NCBI RefSeq assembly: GCF_018835585.1
Contig: NZ_JAHGVE010000023.1
Coordinates: forward strand, 1 to 64,000
From: Pelorhabdus rhamnosifermentans
GTDB lineage: Bacteria > Bacillota > Negativicutes > UMGS1260
Direction of reading: 5' to 3'
DNA length: 64,000 nucleotides
Part shown: one piece after another, positions 54,655 to 62,195 of the stretch
Layout: every line of letters starts with the position of its first letter
Numbering within the stretch: the stretch's first letter is position 1
Program-made: the position numbers and the translations under genes
Notes under the pieces: generated by a model
What the model was told of the DNA's origin: nothing
Seen by the model: only the letters and a program-made list of their open reading frames with translations
Database searches by the model: none

Positions 54655-54762
54655 GTGTTAGGAGCTGGTTTGTGTGGAGGGCTTCCTTGGCACGGACATG
54701 GAGTTGGTTGTCCGCCAGAATAATTTAGCAGGATTCGAAATACGATCATAGAGGGTGTTAAA

Positions 54763-55566
54763 ATGCAGACGACAATATTCGGCGTACAAGCTTATCCTGC
54801 GCTAAAAGCGATGAATGAAAGATTGGTTCCGGTTCGAGATATGGTGTCTGAGGAAAAGCCGTTGACGTTATTTTTGAACGGCAAAGAATTGGTGACAATG
54901 CTGTGCTCACCAGTAGATCAGCGCTACTTAGTTTTAGGCTTTCTGATTTCCGAAGGAATGATTGCCAGCATTCAGGATTTGACTCAGTTTACGGTGGATA
55001 GCGAACGTGGTTTGATTTGGGTCGAAGCAGAAAAAGTACCGCACAATGCCGGGCAAATGTATTTAAAACGCTGTCTAACGGCTTGCTGCGGGCGGGGGCG
55101 GGCTGAGTTTTATTTTGCAAACGATGCGCGTGTATCCAAATTGATCGAAAGTAAGCTTCGTGTCCGAGTCCAAGACATCAACAGCTATGTTCGCATGCTG
55201 GAGCAAGCTTCAGAAACACATAGGGTCACATATGGCGTGCACAGCGGAGCTCTTGCTGACGACGGAACGCTGATGTACTTTGCTGAAGATATTGGTCGGC
55301 ATAATGTGTTTGATAAACTGTATGGCAAATGTCTTGAATGTGGGGTAAGCCCTGCCGACAAAATAATTGTGTTTAGCGGTCGTGTTTCGTCTGAAATCAT
55401 TCTTAAAGTAAGCAAGATGGGCGTACCAGTGGTGGTAGCCCGGTCAGTTCCGACTTCACTAGCAATAGATATGGCTTTGAAATTGGGCATAACCCTCATT
55501 TGCATAGCAAAAGGGGACTGGTTTCATGTCTATACGCATACAGAACGGGTGCTTGTGGACGATTGA
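54763..55566 (+). CDS. fdhD: Formate dehydrogenase accessory sulfurtransferase
   Basis: 267 aa; delivers sulfur to the molybdenum/tungsten cofactor of formate dehydrogenase. Family features: a cysteine loop CLTACCGRGRAEF (near residue 105), GVHSGALADDGTLMYFAEDI, GRHNVFDKLYGK and FSGRVSSEIILKVSKMGVP. GAGGGTG precedes ATG 54763. Its place inside the HDCR genes matches A. woodii. Confidence 0.92.
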   Translation: MQTTIFGVQAYPALKAMNERLVPVRDMVSEEKPLTLFLNGKELVTMLCSPVDQRYLVLGFLISEGMIASIQDLTQFTVDSERGLIWVEAEKVPHNAGQMYLKRCLTACCGRGRAEFYFANDARVSKLIESKLRVRVQDINSYVRMLEQASETHRVTYGVHSGALADDGTLMYFAEDIGRHNVFDKLYGKCLECGVSPADKIIVFSGRVSSEIILKVSKMGVPVVVARSVPTSLAIDMALKLGITLICIAKGDWFHVYTHTERVLVDD

Positions 55567-55633
55567 CAGGGGATGGAAATTTTTCCATTAGACTCGTATC
55601 TTGCACTACAGAATGATGAGGGAGCGATTTTTG

Positions 55634-56212
55634 ATGAACAAATTTATCGTTGCAGACCCGAACAAATGCATTGGTTGTCGTACTTGTGAAATTGCCTGCG
55701 TGTTGGCGCACTCACCGGCAGACGCGCTGATAACGGGTTCGCTGGACCGGGATTTTACTCCGCGGCTGCGGGTGGTTAAGACTGCCACTGTCAGTGTTCC
55801 GGTCCAGTGTCATCATTGTGAGGATGCACCTTGCGCCAATGTTTGTCCATCTCAAGCGATTATAAACAAGGATCATACCATCCAAATAAATACCGAAGTG
55901 TGTATTGGCTGCAAAAACTGCATAATAGCGTGCCCCTTTGGTGTGATAGAGCTTGTTCCACAGGTTTTAAAAGGCGAAAAAATTCAGCAAACTGGCCTCA
56001 AAATTGTTGATGGCAATGGTGCACGCGAAAAAGAAAGAATTGTGGCTTTGAAATGCGATTTGTGTATTAACCGGCAGGAAGGTCCCGCTTGTGCTGGTGT
56101 TTGCCCGATGCAGGCATTCAAGCCGATCGAAGGCACGGCTATGTCCAAACATGTCAAAAAAAGAAGGCTGGCTTGCGCCGAGGAACTGTCGCGTATTTCT
56201 TTCAAACAATAA
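55634..56212 (+). CDS. hycB: Second HycB-like four-cluster ferredoxin subunit
   Basis: 192 aa with four [4Fe-4S] motifs: CIGCRTCEIACV, CHHCEDAPCANVCP, CIGCKNCIIACP and CDLCINRQEGPACAGVCP. It is paralogous to the protein at 52622. ATG 55634 follows GAGGGAGCG; the longer frame from 55601 has no site. It lies 25 bp before fdhF, so it is likely the FdhF-proximal electron carrier. Confidence 0.92.
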   Translation: MNKFIVADPNKCIGCRTCEIACVLAHSPADALITGSLDRDFTPRLRVVKTATVSVPVQCHHCEDAPCANVCPSQAIINKDHTIQINTEVCIGCKNCIIACPFGVIELVPQVLKGEKIQQTGLKIVDGNGAREKERIVALKCDLCINRQEGPACAGVCPMQAFKPIEGTAMSKHVKKRRLACAEELSRISFKQ

Positions 56213-56237
56213 TCAATCGGGGCAGGGAGGTATAAAG

Positions 56238-58367
56238 ATGGTTGAAAAAGTACTGACGGTTTGCCCATATTGCGGCGGTGGCTGTAAACTTAATTTAATT
56301 GTGGAAAACCATGCGATTATCAGTGCAGAACCGGCTGATGGCCGTACGAATGAAGGGACTCTATGTTTAAAGGGTTATTATGGATGGGATTTTCTAAATG
56401 ATACGCGGCGGCTAACTAAGCGCTTAACCAAGCCATTACTAAAAAAGTCGGGCGAATTCGTGGCAGTTTCGTGGAAAGAAGCCATTCATTTTACTGCGAA
56501 CCGACTTCAGGCGATTAAGGATAAGTACGGTCCGGATGCAATTATGGTGGCCGGATCGGCTCGTGGACCGGGAAACGAAGCCAACTACGTGTTGCAAAAA
56601 TTCACCAGAGCGGTACTGGGCACGAATAATATTGATCATTGTGCCCGCCTCTGCCATGCGCCATCAGTGGCTGGTCTTGCCTATACTTTAGGCAATGGCG
56701 CCATGTCCAATTCAATACCGGAAATAGAAGACAGCAAGTGCCTATTTATTTTCGGTTATAATGCAGCCGAATCACATCCGGTAGTAGCCCGACGGATTAT
56801 CAAGGCCAAGGAAAAAGGTGCCAGAATTATTGTTACCGATCCTCGATATACCGAGGCGGCGCGAATTGCCGATTTGTGGTTGCCCATCAACAATGGCACC
56901 AATATGGCCCTGGTAAACGCATGTGCGAATGTTCTGATTATGGAAGGACTGTACAATAAACATTATGTGGCCAATTATACTGAAGGATTTGAGGAATATA
57001 AGGTGTTAGTATCTAAGTACACCCCTGAGTATGCCGAGAAAATTACCGGTGTCCCCGCGATGAAAGTCCGTGAGGCCATGCGCATGTACGCCGCTGCTCC
57101 GAGTGCTTTCATTCTTTGGGGTATGGGTGTAACACAGTTTGGGCAAGCGGTAGATGTGGTCAAGGGACTGTCTGGACTAGCATTGCTGACAGGCAATTAT
57201 GGTCGACCCAATGTCGGCGTAGGCCCGGTTCGAGGACAAAACAATGTTCAGGGTACCTGTGATATGGGGGTGCTTCCCAATCTATTCCCTGGTTATCAAT
57301 CGGTGACAGATGCACAAGCCAGAGAAAAATTCCAGAAAGCCTGGAAGGTGGAAACCCTTTCGGCCAATGTAGGGTATGATATAACGCAAGTACCAGAGTT
57401 GGTAGATGCCGGAAAAATAAAAGCCTATTATATTATGGGAGAAGATCCGGCACAAAGCGATCCAGACGTAGCTCACCTGCGCCATGCTCTGGACAAACTG
57501 GAACTGGTTATAGTTCAAGATATCTTTATGAATAAAACTGCATTGCACGCCGATGTAATATTGCCGGCTACTTCCTGGGGGGAGCATGAGGGAGTGTATT
57601 CTACCGCTGACCGCGGTTTTCAGCAATTCCGCAAAGCAGTAGAACCCAAGGGCGATGTCAAAACTGACTGGGAAATTATTTCATTAATTGCTAAGGAAAT
57701 GGGCTATCAAATGCAGTATGCAGACACAAAAGAAATATGGACAGAGATGATTGGACTATGTCCTATGTATGCTGGTGCTACATACCAACGTTTAGAAGAA
57801 CTGGGCGGAATACAATGGCCTTGTCCGGATGAAAAACATCCGGGAACACCGTATCTTTATAGCGGAAATCGCTTCAATACTGTCAACGGCAAAGGAAAGC
57901 TATTTGCTGTGGATTGGCGCCCACCTCTGGAAAGTCCTGATCAGGAATATCCATTCATTCTATGCACAGTGCGAGAAATCAGCCATTACTCAGTCCGAAC
58001 CATGACCGGTAACTGCGTAGCTTTGCAACAATTGGCCGATGAGCCCGGACATGTGCAAATGAGCATTGAAGATTCGGAAAAATTGGGAGTGGAAGATCAG
58101 GAGCTGGTATGGGTATCATCCCGCCGCGGCCGGGTCATATCGCGAATTATGGCGACAGAACGTGTGAGAAAAGGTGCCGTGTATATGACGTATCATTGGT
58201 GGATCGGGGCTTGTAACGAACTGACAATTAATCACTTGGATCCGGTTTCTAAGACACCAGAATATAAGCATTGTGCGGTAAAAGTGGAGAAAATTGACGA
58301 TCAACGCTGGGCGGAACAATATGTTGTCGAAGAATACGCCAAGATTAGAAAACAGATGCTTTGCTAA
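56238..58367 (+). CDS. fdhF: Formate dehydrogenase H-type catalytic subunit (Cys form)
   Basis: 709-aa molybdopterin oxidoreductase that interconverts CO2 and formate. An N-terminal [4Fe-4S] site (CPYCGGGCKLNLIV, GTLCLKGYYGWDF) precedes the molybdopterin domains. The metal-ligand position is cysteine: HCARLCHAPSVAGL, where E. coli FdhF has selenocysteine. RGQNNVQGTCDMG, GEDPAQSDPD and LPATSWGEHEGVYS are also typical. ATG 56238 follows GGGAGG; the longer frame overlaps hycB. With HydA and two HycB it forms an HDCR. Confidence 0.94.
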   Translation: MVEKVLTVCPYCGGGCKLNLIVENHAIISAEPADGRTNEGTLCLKGYYGWDFLNDTRRLTKRLTKPLLKKSGEFVAVSWKEAIHFTANRLQAIKDKYGPDAIMVAGSARGPGNEANYVLQKFTRAVLGTNNIDHCARLCHAPSVAGLAYTLGNGAMSNSIPEIEDSKCLFIFGYNAAESHPVVARRIIKAKEKGARIIVTDPRYTEAARIADLWLPINNGTNMALVNACANVLIMEGLYNKHYVANYTEGFEEYKVLVSKYTPEYAEKITGVPAMKVREAMRMYAAAPSAFILWGMGVTQFGQAVDVVKGLSGLALLTGNYGRPNVGVGPVRGQNNVQGTCDMGVLPNLFPGYQSVTDAQAREKFQKAWKVETLSANVGYDITQVPELVDAGKIKAYYIMGEDPAQSDPDVAHLRHALDKLELVIVQDIFMNKTALHADVILPATSWGEHEGVYSTADRGFQQFRKAVEPKGDVKTDWEIISLIAKEMGYQMQYADTKEIWTEMIGLCPMYAGATYQRLEELGGIQWPCPDEKHPGTPYLYSGNRFNTVNGKGKLFAVDWRPPLESPDQEYPFILCTVREISHYSVRTMTGNCVALQQLADEPGHVQMSIEDSEKLGVEDQELVWVSSRRGRVISRIMATERVRKGAVYMTYHWWIGACNELTINHLDPVSKTPEYKHCAVKVEKIDDQRWAEQYVVEEYAKIRKQMLC

Positions 58368-58470
58368 TTACATACGGATGTTGTCTAATATCTTTGTTGA
58401 TTATTTTCAAACTGAAGTTAGTTAATATTAAAAGAACAGTTTTTGCTAAGTGAAAGTTTTAAAATAATTT

Positions 58471-58562
58471 AAAAAAATGCAAAAAATGATATCTAGCTTG
58501 GCAGGAATTCAAAAAACTCGCAGAGAAAAATATGTATATACATATAGATTATGTGTAATCAG
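58471..58562 (+). promoter_or_regulatory. Conserved C1-regulon promoter 4 (before CODH/ACS operon)
   Basis: TTAAAAAAATGCAAAAAATGATAT then CTTGGCAGGAATTCAAAAA match the block before the hdr/metVF operon. GCAGGAA starts at 58501. The perfect 16-bp palindrome ATATGTATATACATAT (58530-58545) has TGTATATACA 32 bp from GCAGGAA, and ATAGATTAT then GTAATCAG follow, as at 33946-33967. It is a likely GntR operator and promoter. Confidence 0.65.
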
Positions 58563-58610
58563 TTAGTAGATTACAGAAATAACTGAACGTCAGCAAGAGG
58601 TGAAATTATC

Positions 58611-59300
58611 GTGCTTATGAACAATGTACAAGATGTACAATCGGATAATCTCAAACAGGCTTATGAATTAGCATACCAGAATGCCTGCAACGATTTTTGC
58701 CGCTGGGACCCCCTAGATATGGCTGTATCGAGCGGCAGCCATTTTGAAACTGCTACGCAAAATTTTTTTCTTACGTACACCAATGAAGAGTATAAAATTA
58801 GTTTTCCTGCCGGAAAGGTGCTGTATGCAGCGAAAACCGAATCAGTGCCGACTACGATCAAAATAATTCTACTTCACTATCTTATTCGTGCTTCCGGGCG
58901 GTCATTGCGAAATCAATGGATATCTTTTAGAGAAATTCCAGAAGGTGGTCTGATCTATTTTCAGTCATTCAGTAACAGGGTAATTAATTATTTACTTAGC
59001 GTCTTTGGCAAGAAACCAGCTATGCTTCTGAAAGCGGGGACAGCTCTAGGCGGTACCGAGTTTTCATGCGGCGATTACGGGGTACAAATTAACGTGCTGC
59101 CCCGCTTGCCTGTTGTTTTCGGCCTGTGGAGCGGCGATGAAGAATTTTTACCTCGTGCTACCGTGTTATTTGATGCCACCGCCCCTCAATATCTCCCTAC
59201 TGAGGACTTGGTAGTTGCCACTGCCTATTGCGCTGGTAAATTGACTAAGATATGCAAAGCATTGGAGGAGCAACAAAAGATTGCAGACCGACAAAGGTAG
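58611..59300 (+). CDS. DUF3786 protein
   Basis: 229 aa with the DUF3786 pattern: an N-terminal helix, FETATQNFFLTYTNEEYKISFP, LLHYLIRASGRSLRNQWISF, FGKKPAMLLKAGTALGG, and LPVVFGLWSGDEEFLPRATV plus an ending that resembles a compact domain. These genes are often found in CODH/ACS and corrinoid clusters; the function is not known. GTG 58611 follows GAGGTGAAATTAT; ATG 58617 is possible. Confidence 0.82.
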   Translation: MLMNNVQDVQSDNLKQAYELAYQNACNDFCRWDPLDMAVSSGSHFETATQNFFLTYTNEEYKISFPAGKVLYAAKTESVPTTIKIILLHYLIRASGRSLRNQWISFREIPEGGLIYFQSFSNRVINYLLSVFGKKPAMLLKAGTALGGTEFSCGDYGVQINVLPRLPVVFGLWSGDEEFLPRATVLFDATAPQYLPTEDLVVATAYCAGKLTKICKALEEQQKIADRQR

Positions 59301-59331
59301 ATAATGAGTAATAGTTATACGAGGGGGTATG

Positions 59332-60090
59332 ATGTTGAAAATTGCAGTGTCTGGTAAAGGTGGAGTGGGTAAAACGACCATTGCTGCAAACCTAGCACGA
59401 CTGTTTGCCTGTAATGGTTACAAAGTGTACGCAGTAGATGCCGATCCTGATTCTAGTTTAGGAAGTGCTTTAGGAATTCCAGAGGATGTCTTGACTAAGA
59501 TGAATCCGATTATAGAAATGCAACAGGTCATTAGGTCCCGGAGCGGTGGCGGTGCTTTTTACACGCTCAACCCGGAAGTCGATGACATTCTTGATAATTA
59601 TAGCTTACAGCAAGGCAATATTTATTTTTTTCGTATGGGGGGAATAAAGCAAGGGGGTTCGTCCTGTTACTGTAGGGAAAACACTTTTTTACACGCGTTG
59701 ATAGATTCGTTGCTTCTTGGCAAGCAGGATGTTGTCGTTCTCGATATGGGTGCTGGCATCGAACACCTAACCCGTGGTACATCCAAAGGGGTTGATGTTA
59801 TGCTGATCGTGACCGAGCCTACCAAGAACAGCGTGCAAACGGCCAAAGTAGTAAAAAAATTGGCGACTGATCTTGGCATTAAAAATATAAAGATTGTCGG
59901 CAACAGGCTTCGTAACAAACAGGATGAAGCATTCGTAAAATCACAGTTTGAAGCAGGGGAGATGATTGGCTGGCTGCCCTTTGATGAAGCGATACTCACT
60001 GCAGCAATGGACGGTCCGGTGGATGTCACGGACAGTAAAGATCCTGTGGGTAGAGAAATTCGGGCAATTTATGATCGCCTTATCGGCTGA
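59332..60090 (+). CDS. cooC: CODH nickel-insertion ATPase CooC
   Basis: About 252 aa of the MinD-type P-loop ATPase family: GKGGVGKTTIAANLARLFA (deviant Walker A), DADPDSSLGSALG, CYCRENTFLHALI and VLDMGAGIEHLTRGT. It matures carbon monoxide dehydrogenase or acetyl-CoA synthase by nickel insertion. ATG 59332 fits GAGGGGG better than ATG 59329, 3 nt upstream. acsA follows after about 110 bp. Confidence 0.93.
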   Translation: MLKIAVSGKGGVGKTTIAANLARLFACNGYKVYAVDADPDSSLGSALGIPEDVLTKMNPIIEMQQVIRSRSGGGAFYTLNPEVDDILDNYSLQQGNIYFFRMGGIKQGGSSCYCRENTFLHALIDSLLLGKQDVVVLDMGAGIEHLTRGTSKGVDVMLIVTEPTKNSVQTAKVVKKLATDLGIKNIKIVGNRLRNKQDEAFVKSQFEAGEMIGWLPFDEAILTAAMDGPVDVTDSKDPVGREIRAIYDRLIG

Positions 60091-60118
60091 ATATCCCAAT
60101 AGATTTTTAAATATAGCA

Positions 60119-60149
60119 GATTCCTTTCTCTCTCAAAGGAAAAGGAATC
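60119..60149 (+). repeat. Inverted repeat between cooC and acsA
   Basis: GATTCCTTT pairs with AAAGGAATC across 13 nt. No T-run follows, so it is more likely an mRNA processing or stability element than a terminator. Confidence 0.5.
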
Positions 60150-60201
60150 CGAATATATTTGAGAAAATAAAATAGTTTCACGAAAACAGGGAGGTAAACG
60201 C

Positions 60202-62151
60202 ATGTCGGAAATGGAGTTCGAAAAATTTAGTGTCGACCCCGCCGCACGACAAATGCTGGTTCAGGCTAAGAAAATCGGCTATCTAACCAGTTTTGATCGG
60301 GCAAAAGCCCAAGAACCCAAGTGCAAATTTGGTAATACTGGTATCTGTTGCCGGATTTGTATGCAAGGCCCCTGCCGTATCATTCCTCAAAAACTCGGTG
60401 CTAACAAAGGAATTTGTGGGGCACAGGACTATACTATCGTAGCCCGAAACACCGTTCGCCTTATCGCTGGCGGCGCTGCGGCTCACTCTGATCACGGGAG
60501 ACATATTGCAACAACCGTTCTTCATGTTGCCGAAGGACACGCCAAGGACTATAAGATTACTGATGAGGCTAAACTGATGAAAGTAGCCGAGCGTATCGGT
60601 ATCGAAACAGCAGGAAAGTCTGCCAATGAAGTGGCCAAAGGAGTAGCTACGGAAGCGCTGAAGGACTTTGGTCGTCAGGAAAACACTCCTTGCACTTGGA
60701 CTAAAACAACCATTACGGAAGGCCGTAAACAGAAATTTTATGATACTGCAATTATGCCGTCTAGCATTAATGGTTCAATTGCCGAATTATTACACCAAAC
60801 TCACGTTGGCAATGACAGCGATCCCGTCAACATTATTTTTGGTGGTCTGAAAGCTGCGCTTAGTGACTATGATGGTATGCAGCTTGCAACTGATCTATCT
60901 GACGTTTTGTTTGGTACTCCGGTTCCTGTGATATCAGAGGCGAACTTAGGCGTTCTTGACCCCGAAATGGTCAACATTTGCGTACACGGGCACAACCCAC
61001 TGCTTAGTCAAATCATTGTTTCTGTCGCCCGGGAGATGCAGGAGGAAGCTAAAGCCGTCGGCAGCAAAGGTATTAAATTATCCGGTATCTGTTGTACAGG
61101 CAATGAAGTTTTGGGCCGGGAGGGTATTGCTATAGCTACCAACTTTGCTACCCAGGAATTGGCCATTATGACCGGTTTGGTTGATGCGATTGTTGTTGAC
61201 GTACAATGTATCATGCCCAGCCTGCGTAGCCTGTCGGAGTGCTTTCATACTAAAGTTGTTACAACCATGCCTATCAGCAAAATCCCTGGTTCTTATCATG
61301 TTGAATTCGATGAAGAACATGCAGTTGAAAGTGCCCGGACCATTATTCGTCTGGCTATTGAAACATTCAAGAGTCGCGACCCGAATAAGGTTAACCGGCC
61401 TGATTTGAAAAACAAAGTTATCGCCGGTTTTAGCCTGGAGGCTATTCTGGACATCTTTGGGTCAGTCAACGCGGAACATCCAGTTAGTGTATTGACTGAT
61501 GCGATTAAGACGGGTGAAATAAAGGGAGTGGCGCTATTTTGTGGCTGTAACAATCTCAAAGGCGTTCACAACCAAAATCATTTAGGACTTGCCAAAAAGT
61601 TAGCGGCCAATGATGTATTTATGATTTCGACTGGTTGTGCAGGGCAAGCTTACGCCATGGATGGGCTGTTGACACATGAGGCGGTTGAAGCTTATGCGGG
61701 TCTTGGGCTGAAGAAATTTTTGCAGCGGATTGGTGAAAAAGCCAATCTTAAGACCGAACTGCCGTTAATCTTTCACATGGGCTCATGCGTCGATAACTCT
61801 CGCGCCAGTAATTTGCTCACTTTGATGGCCCAAGAACTGGGTGTAGATACTCCGGCCGTTCCATTTGTGGCTTCTGCACCTGAGCCTATGTCCGAAAAAG
61901 CTGTGGCTATTGGCTCCTGGAATGTAGCCATGGGCATACCTGTCCATATCGGCGTGATTGCGCCTGTTACCGGTAGCGATCTTGTTCATGGTGTTTTAAC
62001 GAAAATCGCCAAGGATGTCTTCGGTGGCTACTTTATTATGGAAACCGACTATGAAAAAGCTGCGAAGAAACTGTTAGCTGCTCTTGATGAACGGGCCTGG
62101 AAATTCCGGGTTCGGAGTGAGGCTATTGCCAAGTATGCGACAAATGAGTAG
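60202..62151 (+). CDS. acsA: Carbon monoxide dehydrogenase catalytic subunit
   Basis: 649-aa Ni-Fe-S enzyme that reduces CO2 to CO and, with AcsB, makes acetyl-CoA. Cluster motifs: CKFGNTGICCRICMQGPCRI near the N terminus (D and B clusters), GICCTGNEVLGREG, VDVQCIMPSLRS, CGCNNLKGVHN, STGCAGQAYAM and MGSCVDNSR (C-cluster ligands). GGGAGG precedes ATG 60202. Confidence 0.95.
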   Translation: MSEMEFEKFSVDPAARQMLVQAKKIGYLTSFDRAKAQEPKCKFGNTGICCRICMQGPCRIIPQKLGANKGICGAQDYTIVARNTVRLIAGGAAAHSDHGRHIATTVLHVAEGHAKDYKITDEAKLMKVAERIGIETAGKSANEVAKGVATEALKDFGRQENTPCTWTKTTITEGRKQKFYDTAIMPSSINGSIAELLHQTHVGNDSDPVNIIFGGLKAALSDYDGMQLATDLSDVLFGTPVPVISEANLGVLDPEMVNICVHGHNPLLSQIIVSVAREMQEEAKAVGSKGIKLSGICCTGNEVLGREGIAIATNFATQELAIMTGLVDAIVVDVQCIMPSLRSLSECFHTKVVTTMPISKIPGSYHVEFDEEHAVESARTIIRLAIETFKSRDPNKVNRPDLKNKVIAGFSLEAILDIFGSVNAEHPVSVLTDAIKTGEIKGVALFCGCNNLKGVHNQNHLGLAKKLAANDVFMISTGCAGQAYAMDGLLTHEAVEAYAGLGLKKFLQRIGEKANLKTELPLIFHMGSCVDNSRASNLLTLMAQELGVDTPAVPFVASAPEPMSEKAVAIGSWNVAMGIPVHIGVIAPVTGSDLVHGVLTKIAKDVFGGYFIMETDYEKAAKKLLAALDERAWKFRVRSEAIAKYATNE

Positions 62152-62195
62152 ACGGTTTCAAGGATACAGACAGTACGAAACTGGGAGGGAAAATC

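Noticed and set aside
56238-58367. Selenocysteine in FdhF
   Set aside because: The codon at the metal-ligand position is a Cys codon and the frame has no internal TGA, so no SECIS element is needed.
58495-58520. Sigma-54 promoter at TTGGCAGGAATT
   Set aside because: The -24 GG is suggestive but no GC lies at the required -12 spacing; the same element in the other three copies has no such match.
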